Assembly: GCA_011364965.1 (NCBI GenBank)
Contig: RDOB01000005.1
Coordinates: 1 to 64,000, forward strand
Length of the DNA: 64,000 nt
From: Candidatus Heimdallarchaeota archaeon
Lineage (GTDB): Archaea; Asgardarchaeota; Heimdallarchaeia; Hodarchaeales; Hodarchaeaceae
Direction of reading: 5' to 3'
Under the pieces are notes generated by a model, which did not search any database, was not told the DNA's origin, and was given only the letters and a program-made list of their open reading frames with translations. Below, one piece after another: positions 38,601 through 45,943 of the stretch (positions are counted from its first letter, which is position 1; each line of letters opens with the position of its first letter). The position numbers and the translations under genes were made by a program.

Positions 38601-39884
38601 GCAATTGGAAATAATCTTGAAAACTTAAGAGTTATTCTAGATTCCAATATTGAATCAACGTTGAAACAAATCAATACAATTTATCATATTGAGGATTCAA
38701 AAGATATTTTTGGATTAAAAGAGATTCAAGCTACAATTAAACAAACTAATAAGCGAATTCAATCTGCTATCTCTGAAATGTTGAAATCTCATATTGAAGA
38801 ATTTGACAGTAACATTCCTGATATTGTTAATTCATATGAAGCTATACACGCACAGACTGAAGAAGATCTAAATAAGTATCTAGAAGATTTAGGAGATCTA
38901 ATTTCGAGTTATCAAACTTCTGTGACAAATCAATTTCGTAATTACTTAAAGGATGAAAGAGAAAATATAGACTTTAAAGAAACAAATGAAGAACTAAAAG
39001 CTGTAGTACGTAATTTCAGCCAATCAACCTCTCAGAACATAGAATCGTTATCTAAAGATCTGGAAGATAATATTAAATTATCTCTTGATCAAATAAATAA
39101 ATCAAAAACGGCCATTGAAGCTCTTTTCAACAATTTAAATCAAATTAAATCAGAAGAAAATGAGAAATTAAGCGAGGAACTGACAAAATTCAAAAATACA
39201 GTTTTAACGTCGCTAGAACAGAACACAGAAGAAATTGTGAATCAAGTGAGTGCTAATATTGATCGTCATTATAACGAACTCGAGAAAAGTTCGTTAGCTC
39301 AATCTGGAAACGTAACAAATTTAATTCAAAGAATAAATGATGAAATTGAAAAACAGATATTGAGTATTCAGACTGAAACCACTAATAATTTCACTCAAAT
39401 GAGTCAAAATCAAGATTCCTTACAAGTAATATTAGAGAAAATTCAAGAGGAACTCTCTCAAACAAAACCTCTTGAGACGATAAGAACAGTTAATCTCGAT
39501 TCAGATGAGAGTAAAAGTACTTACATACTTGATATACTGAAATCGGCCGAGAAAAATGTCACGATCTTCTCATCAAATCCCACTTTTTTACCAGTTGCTG
39601 ATTTGAAGTCGATACCCTCTCAAAAACGAATTTGGATATTCACGAGTTTCGATTTCACTAAAAAAGGGAAAAAATGGTTTACAGACCTAAGCGAGCAAGT
39701 AAATATCAACTTGAGAGAAGCTAAAGCAAAGAAGATTAACGGGATTTTCGTGATCCAAGATGAGAAGCTTGCTTTAGTACTTCCTGAGAATTTAGGTTTA
39801 CTTATCGCAGATCCTAAATTTGTAACGAATCTTTCAGCACTTTTAGGTACTTTAAAGGGATCCACAATACGTGGATCCTCTTAA
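35688..39884 (+). CDS. Giant coiled-coil protein with TrmB-like wHTH and C-terminal effector-like domain
   Basis: A 1398-residue soluble protein. Residues about 15-85 form a winged helix of the TrmB type (LTKQELRLYSLLIKFGPKTKKEL...KLIQKGLI). The last 120 residues (from about 1278, YILDILKSAEKNVTIFSS) resemble the C-terminal effector part of TrmB regulators: a helix, then strands with RIWIFTSFDF and GIFVIQDEKLALVLPE. Between them lie about 1150 residues of almost unbroken charged coiled coil with a repeated S-x-x-x-L/I-x-x-E/N-x-x-x pattern, very poor in glycine and proline. Ordinary TrmB proteins are 250-350 residues. The start may be the ATG at 35712, given the TATA box position. Possible roles include chromosome organisation, tethering or a long-range transcription regulator; none is shown. 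Confidence 0.82.
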   Translation: MKNSGVELMSISEEEFSLTKQELRLYSLLIKFGPKTKKELILSLDLQEKGDKFEEILGKLIQKGLITSSDEFYYPSIPIENIINILNLNLTTLKDNQKNVNDSFSLQKKILDENLKILKNSLENQLNESKSINSELNKSLKSEISEIEKTHVGKAEELTENFIGELKTRYIEKFSETQSKLSTEEAQLEKNWATAVEGFYSLPASGTRNIRESVSHYEKELSNIIDTTTTRIEEIQSQMGDILTVLETESASQLNEFFSNTQTASNEFKTNLLTEIGETRKHEKDFISDVRKNIQVNFVEKIDRVLKKVSDGLIKEIDEEIDKTLVNIRKETLDAISDSSSKLKAEFQEFKDNASELILEQKSYLEVLDSELSDFSNEQKLPNKKELFIKQLQAHLSTDITSLETNYLRIQKTVTEIMESIRRTAKNKLIEQTAEFDVLLNKFSDVTEKHLSRKDTDIIRLQQLSQSIDQFLRNLLVSIPGRANQFKTSLKDSFDSSINEVQNQMGDSTYSSIQEINTILQGSQKRVQGSFKESIDDSKREIANVIASLDQFATTITNLQSNYSEKIEPRFDQRAKIMNTELEAVARNFQQVLNGMESGYADINEKLASEHYINVTNIQSSFQSSSSQLKGEIDSIFSQNRAKNQEYLSQLDSTLQVHLDRTIEAIKEGFSQIKDEFNTELENQVKELNGFNEEQQANLSTTVESFIQQGEKYLEDFRTNLGKNLDENQKKVSEFITETRKSTNEVVSLHKSNISKYQEKGPTDILSFIKQIESEISNQTKNVREAMEELEVYYNELSDSTQGEISRLLLQVQESGDKLKALVKDSLHVITNSLERANESIDTYFSDSLTDLENQVGVASGFITSEVETSALSIQEEVEVLKKDLKDNIDKLSSGVKEIIESQDQDFQIKIPEFSKEFDQTFQNMIGDRKQQHQDLEQKTQESLESLIVSWNKQMSSGKEKLVDVSTQLDKAIGNNLENLRVILDSNIESTLKQINTIYHIEDSKDIFGLKEIQATIKQTNKRIQSAISEMLKSHIEEFDSNIPDIVNSYEAIHAQTEEDLNKYLEDLGDLISSYQTSVTNQFRNYLKDERENIDFKETNEELKAVVRNFSQSTSQNIESLSKDLEDNIKLSLDQINKSKTAIEALFNNLNQIKSEENEKLSEELTKFKNTVLTSLEQNTEEIVNQVSANIDRHYNELEKSSLAQSGNVTNLIQRINDEIEKQILSIQTETTNNFTQMSQNQDSLQVILEKIQEELSQTKPLETIRTVNLDSDESKSTYILDILKSAEKNVTIFSSNPTFLPVADLKSIPSQKRIWIFTSFDFTKKGKKWFTDLSEQVNINLREAKAKKINGIFVIQDEKLALVLPENLGLLIADPKFVTNLSALLGTLKGSTIRGSS
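39858..39878. terminator. Perfect hairpin at the junction of two convergent genes
   Basis: GGATCCAC, a 5-base loop, then GTGGATCC: an 8-bp perfect stem. It lies inside the last codons of the coiled-coil gene, whose stop is only 3 bases from the end of the convergent oxidoreductase gene. It could limit read-through in both directions. There is no strong T run after it, so the terminator role is uncertain. Confidence 0.4.
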
Positions 39885-39887
39885 CTA

Positions 39888-41723
39888 CTATACCGTAACT
39901 AACCCAATTAACCTACTTTTTTCTAGGGTTTGTTTACTTGGAAGCCCTGAACCTGTAAGGCCTTTTATTATATAATAATTATACAAGAGTGATCTGTACT
40001 TATTGAAAAAGTCTTTTCGCTTAGGTAAAAATAAAGAGAAAGTATCATCATAGTGTGTTTGGCCAGTTCTCGTGTTAAAAAGTCTTTCTAGAAGTGTAAT
40101 TCGATTTCCAACTTCAAAAAGATCATTAGGACGGAAATTTGATTTTAATGATTTATTAATAATTGATGTGAGGAGTAGAAGGTTTATTCCATATCGATTA
40201 AGAAAAAGTTTCGGAACAAAATGAAATAATAGCGCTTGAATAGCAGGCGGGATCATTTGGATCCATTTTTTTGATTTAAAGAGTAATGGTAGATATAAGG
40301 GACAAATAACTAAGGAATCTAAAACAGCACCCATGTTTTCCAACATAATTACTAATTCTGATTTTCCTTTTGATGATTTCGGTTTAGATTTAAATGGCAT
40401 TCCAAGTAGTTCAGAGTAAACAATGGAATCTGTTCTAAAATTATCTCCTTTAAAAGAGGAAATTCCAGTCATCAAACTTACTCCCAATATATTCGGATAA
40501 TAAAACATATTTCCAATTTGATTTTTGGTTATAGAAGATGCTTCACTGGTTTGATGATAAAAGAAATTCTCACCTCGCGAAAATTGATCCCCTATCCCCT
40601 CTTTATTTTCTATTTTGTCAATTAAAGAATACAGCTGTGATTCTCCCCAATTCATTCCCAAATTTATATCCAATAATTTTCTTTGATCCTCCTGAATGTT
40701 GAAAAGCGAAGCAATTGTCGCGCCTGTTGAAATAGGATCTAAAGCGTCATTATCACATTTTTCTATTGCTTTTTGAATATCTTCGTTGTTACCAATCATT
40801 AAATTTGGACCTAAAGAAGTAAAAGCTCCATAAGAGTTGCGATTACATTTGATTGAACATGAAAGACAATCTAGGGAATCCTTATACCCCTCGAATGAAT
40901 TTAATTTATTTGGATCTAATTTTACCTTCCTTGTGATATTTTTAGCTGGTAAGGTATCGTGTTCTAATGCTAGATAAGCGATAGAGAATGTTCCCCTAGA
41001 CTTTAACATTTCTGACCATTTAGAAAGATCAATCTCTTTCTGCAACTGTATTATTTCTTCTTCTAAGCTTTGATCCAATTGAGATAATTGGGGTGGTTCA
41101 GTAATTAAAATTGCTTTAATGTTTTTAGAAGCAAGAACTGCTCCTAATCCTCCTCTTCTGAAGTAATGCATTTGGTCAATACTAGCTCCAGCAAAAATTA
41201 CTTGTTTGGTAGCAGCTTTTCCAATTGAAATAATAGAAATATTATTCCCATGTTTTTCTCTCAAAAAAGCTTCAGTAGATGATGTATCAAAATCCCAGAA
41301 TTCAGATGCATCAAAAAAACCAAAATCTGCAAATTCATCAATGAGTATATATTGAGGAGCTTTCGCACATCCAGTTATCTGGAGGAAATCCAGATTTAAA
41401 TTACTCATATATGCACCGAATTTTCCAGTAGCAACTGATGTGCAAAGAGTATTTGAGTGAGGAGACTTAAATGTTGCAACAACGGTACCTGCAGATGGAA
41501 ATGTTGTACCTGTTAAGAAACCTGTTCCAAATATTATATTATTTTCAGGAGCTCTTGGACTAATGTCATGAGGGATTGTTTGATAAGCTAAGTATACTGT
41601 GATACCTCTTCCACCCAAAAATGCTTCAACAACGTTAGGTGGAATCTCCTCTTTTGGATAAATTTTATTTTCAGATAGATTTATCTTAGATACTTTCGGC
41701 TTCCACATAATTAAAAACACCAT
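39888..41723 (-). CDS. Aldehyde:ferredoxin oxidoreductase family protein
   Basis: A 611-residue tungsten/molybdenum-pterin oxidoreductase of the AOR family, which oxidises aldehydes to acids with ferredoxin as acceptor. N-terminal signatures include FLGGRGITVYLAY and GTGFLTGTTFPSAG. The Fe-S ligands are C286, C289 and C293 in CLSCSIKC, with C474 in a D-x4-C motif (DSLVIC), matching the four cysteines of the family. RRGGLGAVLASKNIKAI is the typical cofactor segment. The C-terminal region is more divergent and rather basic and hydrophobic. A second ATG lies five codons in (MWKPKV). It starts 26 bases after the methyltransferase gene, likely on the same message. The substrate is unknown. Confidence 0.88.
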   Translation of the reverse strand: MVFLIMWKPKVSKINLSENKIYPKEEIPPNVVEAFLGGRGITVYLAYQTIPHDISPRAPENNIIFGTGFLTGTTFPSAGTVVATFKSPHSNTLCTSVATGKFGAYMSNLNLDFLQITGCAKAPQYILIDEFADFGFFDASEFWDFDTSSTEAFLREKHGNNISIISIGKAATKQVIFAGASIDQMHYFRRGGLGAVLASKNIKAILITEPPQLSQLDQSLEEEIIQLQKEIDLSKWSEMLKSRGTFSIAYLALEHDTLPAKNITRKVKLDPNKLNSFEGYKDSLDCLSCSIKCNRNSYGAFTSLGPNLMIGNNEDIQKAIEKCDNDALDPISTGATIASLFNIQEDQRKLLDINLGMNWGESQLYSLIDKIENKEGIGDQFSRGENFFYHQTSEASSITKNQIGNMFYYPNILGVSLMTGISSFKGDNFRTDSIVYSELLGMPFKSKPKSSKGKSELVIMLENMGAVLDSLVICPLYLPLLFKSKKWIQMIPPAIQALLFHFVPKLFLNRYGINLLLLTSIINKSLKSNFRPNDLFEVGNRITLLERLFNTRTGQTHYDDTFSLFLPKRKDFFNKYRSLLYNYYIIKGLTGSGLPSKQTLEKSRLIGLVTV

Positions 41724-41749
41724 GACATCAATTATTGTTTTGAAGAAAA

Positions 41750-43201
41750 TTAGAGCTTAACATAATTTAAACTAATTTTCCGATTGGATACGTTTAGGAT
41801 TTTTGTATTTGATGCAACTTTTTCGTTATTATAAGTGAAAAGCTCTATTAATCTCGAGAAGACATCTTTGTCACATTCAGACTTTATTTTATCACGAAAA
41901 TCCCAGAGAGACAAAAACCATTTTTCTGAAAGAAATTTTTGCTTATCTAATTTTGAATCTTCTTTCTCCTGTTTAGATTTTGTTTTATAATCAAATTTAC
42001 CTTTTTGATAGATTAAAACCTCATAATACTCGTGTTGGAACACTACTGTTTCATTATTTTTTGTTTTAACCACCCAATTTTTATTATTTTTATACCAAAC
42101 CGTAATTTTATCTCTAAGCCTTATTCCTTGATTCATAATTTGATCATTTATGATATGTAATGGAATTTTTTCTATATTCTCTTGAATTGAATCATATAGT
42201 ACTATAAGAATACGACCATCCCGCAAATGCTTTAGTAGTTCGCTAAAATTTGGGTTCAAGCCAGATTCGTGTAAATTTCTCATATCTAATATTAATAAAT
42301 CGTATTTTGAGACACCTGAATGATTGAATTTTGGATTAAGTGCTAAGTTTATTAATGAAAGGTTCCCTGACTTTCCTTTCCTCTTTTTTTTAATTTGATA
42401 ATTATTAGATGATTTTAAAAACTTAAAAATTGAATTGTGAGTAGCATTGGTTGAAAATTTATGGCCAACTTTTTCTTCAATAATTGAAAGCAGTTCTTTC
42501 AGTTTCTCTATACCAATAGAATTTCGATTCAAGTCTCGTGCTACTTTCATTGTTGTACCAGAACCCAAAAAAGGATCGCATACCCACTCTTTTTCGCGAG
42601 TAAAGAGATTAATCAATTTTTTAGGTAATTCTTCTGGGAAAGCAGCAATATTTTCCTCTAATCGTCCTTTGATGGGAAGTACATTAGTCATCGGCCAGAT
42701 ATCTTGAGTAATTTTAAGTTCCGAATTGGATTTGCTTTCCATGAAATCCCCAGATTTTTGAAAAATCAAGATGTTTTCAATCAAATTGTCAGGATAGTAA
42801 TACATCGGATAGGGATGTTGTAAAAACACTCCGCTTCGCCTGCTAATGCGAATATAACCTTCAGGTTTTTTCCAGATAATTTGTCCTCTTAATTTAAATC
42901 CGATTTTCATTAAAATTTTAGTTAGATCTGCAATTATAGGATATTTGATCCCTTTTACAAGCATATCATCAATATTGAGAGAAATAATTCCTTTTGGAGC
43001 TATTCGAGCAAAAAATCTATTACCAAAATCCTCAATTAAGCTCAAAAATTCCTCATAATTTCTATAAAAATCTTCATAATCAAAAGGGGCATTAAAATAA
43101 GGTGGAGAAGTAATTAATAAGTCAATTAAAGGCAATCGATCTATTTCACTTGTTTTGGTACAATCTCCAAGGATAAGATAATGCGAAATACTATCGTTCA
43201 T
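41750..43201 (-). CDS. Beta-class DNA methyltransferase with degenerate second half
   Basis: The N-terminal 250 residues form an amino-methyltransferase of the beta order: catalytic TSPPY (31-35) comes before the SAM motif DPFLGSGTT (209-217), as in N4-cytosine and some N6-adenine enzymes. The remaining 230 residues look like a decayed copy of the catalytic half: DLLILD (301) against DLLITSPPY (27), LRDGRILIVLYD against APKGIISLNID, RDKITVWYKN against RGQIIWKKPE, and EVLIYQKGKFD against ENILIFQKSGDF. The copy lacks SPPY. No restriction endonuclease gene is adjacent, so this seems to be a solitary methyltransferase, perhaps with the second half used for DNA recognition or dimer-like packing. 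The comparison was made by eye. Confidence 0.82.
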   Translation of the reverse strand: MNDSISHYLILGDCTKTSEIDRLPLIDLLITSPPYFNAPFDYEDFYRNYEEFLSLIEDFGNRFFARIAPKGIISLNIDDMLVKGIKYPIIADLTKILMKIGFKLRGQIIWKKPEGYIRISRRSGVFLQHPYPMYYYPDNLIENILIFQKSGDFMESKSNSELKITQDIWPMTNVLPIKGRLEENIAAFPEELPKKLINLFTREKEWVCDPFLGSGTTMKVARDLNRNSIGIEKLKELLSIIEEKVGHKFSTNATHNSIFKFLKSSNNYQIKKKRKGKSGNLSLINLALNPKFNHSGVSKYDLLILDMRNLHESGLNPNFSELLKHLRDGRILIVLYDSIQENIEKIPLHIINDQIMNQGIRLRDKITVWYKNNKNWVVKTKNNETVVFQHEYYEVLIYQKGKFDYKTKSKQEKEDSKLDKQKFLSEKWFLSLWDFRDKIKSECDKDVFSRLIELFTYNNEKVASNTKILNVSNRKISLNYVKL

Positions 43202-43615
43202 TCTTTATTCCCATATTAAGGATTCTAAAAACCAATCCAATACAGAATTGTCACATTTGACTCTGAGGATAATTCCAATAAAAAAAAACTGTAAAATCAT
43301 TTAACATAATACTGTAGCGAATCTTTATATATCTGCATATTATTACATAATCCGTCATAATTTACAACTATTATGAAATTTTTTACACTTATTCAAAGAA
43401 AAATTTTAACACGTTATTTTATGTCATTTTTTTTCCTTTCTTTGCTAATTAATATGTGTGATTTCTATTGATATTTTTTATCAAATTTATTTCTTTCGCT
43501 GCATAAAATGATACTTAGTGTGAAAGAGCGCGTTTTTTTGGGTATTTCTGCTCACAGTATTTATTAAGTTGGATTACGCAATGTTTCATAGGTTGCAATG
43601 AAAGGATTGGATTGA
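43202..43615. other. Divergent AT-rich intergenic region
   Basis: About 410 bases between the methyltransferase (minus) and the dehydrogenase operon (plus). It is extremely AT-rich, with TTTATATAT near 43323 and TATTTATTAAG near 43559, the latter well placed as the operon's TATA box. No gene or RNA is seen. Confidence 0.4.
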
Positions 43616-44803
43616 ATGACCGCTTCATTGAATGTTCAAAAGCTTATTCAAGAAACCTCCATACCCTTAGCTGATAATCTCAATATCATTTCTTTTTTGG
43701 ACAAATGGGGTCCAGAACAGATAGTACAAGTATATGATCCCGATGTTAAGATGCTTGGATTCCTTATTATTGATAATACCTTTCTAGGGCCATCAATTGG
43801 AGGATTACGTGTCTCAAATACAACGACTCCTTATGATGCTTTTCAATTAGCACGTACGATGACTTGGAAATCTGCGTTATATAATTACGGATATGGAGGA
43901 GGAATGGCTGTCATTCACTCAAATCCATTCGGGGTTGAAAAATCAAAGTTAATAAGGTCATTTGCTAAAAAAATCTCTCAATATGTACCAGAAAAATTCA
44001 TAGCTTCTCCAGACATGAATATAGATGAAGAGGATTTACTACTTTTTGCTGAAACAATTGGTGATATGAAATCTGTAACTGGAAAACCCTTAAAGAAGGG
44101 AGGTATTCCTTCCAAATTAGGTATGGTTGGTTTTGGAATAGGTGTGTCATTAGAATCCACAATAAAGCTATTAGAAGAATATAACCACGTAAAAAATAGT
44201 ATTGGTAATAAAGTGGTGATTCAAGGATTCGGAAGTGTCGGTTCAGGCTTAGCTAAATACCTTTATAGTAAAGGGTTTCAAATTGTGGGCATTTGTGATT
44301 ACTGGGGAGCTATTCACGATCCTAAAGGCATCGAAATTCCTAGTATAGAAAAGAACTCCTCTGCTCGCGAGGAGAAGTCATCATTAAAGAATTTAAAACG
44401 TCTATCAGTGATCAAAAGGGATGAAATATGTTCTATTGATTCTGACATTTTTATCCCTTGTGCTTGTGAAAGAACAGTAAACGAAGTTAATTATGCCCAA
44501 ATTAAAGGGAAAGTTATCATAGAGGGTGCCAATAAAGCAATTTCACCACTTGCAGAGATTCAGTTGATTAAAAATGGAAAAATAATTGTTCCTGATCTCA
44601 TTTCAAATATTGGGGGATTAATTTCTTCCTACTCCGAATATAAGCAAATTGGAGTTAATGAAACATTTTCAATAATTCAATCCTCAGTTGAATCAGTAAC
44701 AAAAGAAATTATGAAAAGCTCTTTGGAATCAGGACTCACTTTGCGAAGAATCGCAACTGAAATCGCGAAGGAGAGAATACTAACTTCTATGGAGGCGAAT
44801 TAA
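43616..44803 (+). CDS. Leucine/glutamate dehydrogenase-family protein lacking the catalytic lysine
   Basis: A 395-residue ELFV-dehydrogenase homologue, closest in pattern to leucine dehydrogenases: GPSIGGLR (59-65), MTWK (K85), then YGGGMAVI (M97), and the catalytic aspartate in SPDMN (D133). In active members the last glycine motif is GGGK, and that lysine polarises the substrate; here it is methionine (codon ATG, one base from AAG). The NAD(P)-binding domain is intact (QGFGSVGSGLAKYL), as are EGANKAISP and the NIGG motif. It is therefore probably inactive or altered in substrate, perhaps a regulatory subunit or NAD-binding sensor. It heads a four-gene operon that ends with a normal glutamate dehydrogenase. 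Confidence 0.82.
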   Translation: MTASLNVQKLIQETSIPLADNLNIISFLDKWGPEQIVQVYDPDVKMLGFLIIDNTFLGPSIGGLRVSNTTTPYDAFQLARTMTWKSALYNYGYGGGMAVIHSNPFGVEKSKLIRSFAKKISQYVPEKFIASPDMNIDEEDLLLFAETIGDMKSVTGKPLKKGGIPSKLGMVGFGIGVSLESTIKLLEEYNHVKNSIGNKVVIQGFGSVGSGLAKYLYSKGFQIVGICDYWGAIHDPKGIEIPSIEKNSSAREEKSSLKNLKRLSVIKRDEICSIDSDIFIPCACERTVNEVNYAQIKGKVIIEGANKAISPLAEIQLIKNGKIIVPDLISNIGGLISSYSEYKQIGVNETFSIIQSSVESVTKEIMKSSLESGLTLRRIATEIAKERILTSMEAN

Positions 44804-44808
44804 AGAAA

Positions 44809-45540
44809 ATGGAAGATGCTTTCGCTACATTTGATGAATCGTTTAACTATCTAGACCATATTAACACTCCATATCTCTCTAGTAAGATAAAAGGAAAATT
44901 TCCTGTGGAATCTTTTCATCCCTGTTATTTAGAGATGCCCAAAGATTCTTTAAAGATGAATTTATGCGGACGGAGTAATTATCAATCGAAAAATAAGAAA
45001 AAGAGTACTAATTGGATTAATAGACGGATAATAGAATTACCCATATATGATACCAATCGAAAGGATTCCTTTAATTGGAGGGAAATTACAAACTTTTGGT
45101 CTTCTTCCTCATCACTTGAAGATATCCCTTGTATCACGCTTGTGTTCAAAATAAGGGGATATTATTCCGCTTTTCGTGAAGCTCAGGTATTTACTGTCTT
45201 ACTTGTATGGCCTGGGTACTGTCGAATGCTTGAATTAGATTGGTATGAGGGGCCTGAAGATGATTGCATTACCCCTGAATGGTATATTCATTCACACAGG
45301 ATCCTAACGTTGGATAGAGCAATCAAACGGCTTAATTTGTCATATAAGAACGAACCTGGTTGGACAAATATAATTTACTCTATATATGTAAACCCGTACC
45401 AAATAGGAAATTCTCTGAAAGGAGATAAACAACATGGGGAGCCTGAACCCTGGATTTTTAAATGGAATTATAGTAAAGAGCAAGATTTCAGAGTGGAGAT
45501 GGATAATATGCTCTGCGAGATTTGTAAAATAATGGAGTAA
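44809..45540 (+). CDS. Hypothetical protein in the dehydrogenase operon
   Basis: A 243-residue soluble protein starting 5 bases after the dehydrogenase-like gene and ending 6 bases before the TIR-like gene. It is rich in Trp, Tyr and Cys and has several aromatic strands (FTVLLVWPGYCRMLELDWYE), suggesting a beta-rich fold. The C-terminus has two cysteines (MLCEICKIM). I do not recognise a family. Its location between two dehydrogenases and a TIR-like gene is the only functional hint. Confidence 0.65.
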   Translation: MEDAFATFDESFNYLDHINTPYLSSKIKGKFPVESFHPCYLEMPKDSLKMNLCGRSNYQSKNKKKSTNWINRRIIELPIYDTNRKDSFNWREITNFWSSSSSLEDIPCITLVFKIRGYYSAFREAQVFTVLLVWPGYCRMLELDWYEGPEDDCITPEWYIHSHRILTLDRAIKRLNLSYKNEPGWTNIIYSIYVNPYQIGNSLKGDKQHGEPEPWIFKWNYSKEQDFRVEMDNMLCEICKIME

Positions 45541-45546
45541 GGAATT

Positions 45547-45942
45547 ATGGCAAATTTGTATTTAGGTTATGATATTAAAGACAAAGATCAATTCAACGTA
45601 CACGATTTGATAAGCCAGATCAAAGAAGAAGGTTTATTTGATCTAATCTTTACATCAGAGGATCTATTTGAAGATGAATCTTCTTCAAATGATGATTACT
45701 GGATGCAACAATCTGATTTTTGTATTTTCCTCTGTTCAAAGAACACTTCAAATTGTGCACGTCTATGTGATGATGTATATCAGGCTTTTTATGAAGGAAA
45801 AAAGATTATTCCCATATATAACAGTTTTGCAAATATATTTCCTCTCATAAGACATATTGAGGGGATCAAAATCGAAAGAAACGAGAGTTGTGTGAATAAA
45901 GTAGTGAAAAAACTCAATAAACTTATTGAAAGAGGTATGTGA
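45547..45942 (+). CDS. TIR-like domain protein
   Basis: A 131-residue single-domain protein. It starts with a strand (NLYLGYDIKDKD) and has the central TIR pattern DFCIFLCSKNTSNC (57-70), then a helix with DDVYQAF and the strand KKIIPIY (85-91). The position where NAD-cleaving TIR domains carry a glutamate reads aspartate (D75/D76). TIR domains cleave NAD or bind nucleotides and proteins. Here the neighbours are NAD(P)-dependent dehydrogenases, so nucleotide sensing is an attractive but unproven reading. It could also be another flavodoxin-like small domain. Its stop is 1 base before the ATG of the next gene. Confidence 0.55.
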   Translation: MANLYLGYDIKDKDQFNVHDLISQIKEEGLFDLIFTSEDLFEDESSSNDDYWMQQSDFCIFLCSKNTSNCARLCDDVYQAFYEGKKIIPIYNSFANIFPLIRHIEGIKIERNESCVNKVVKKLNKLIERGM

Positions 45943-45943
45943 A

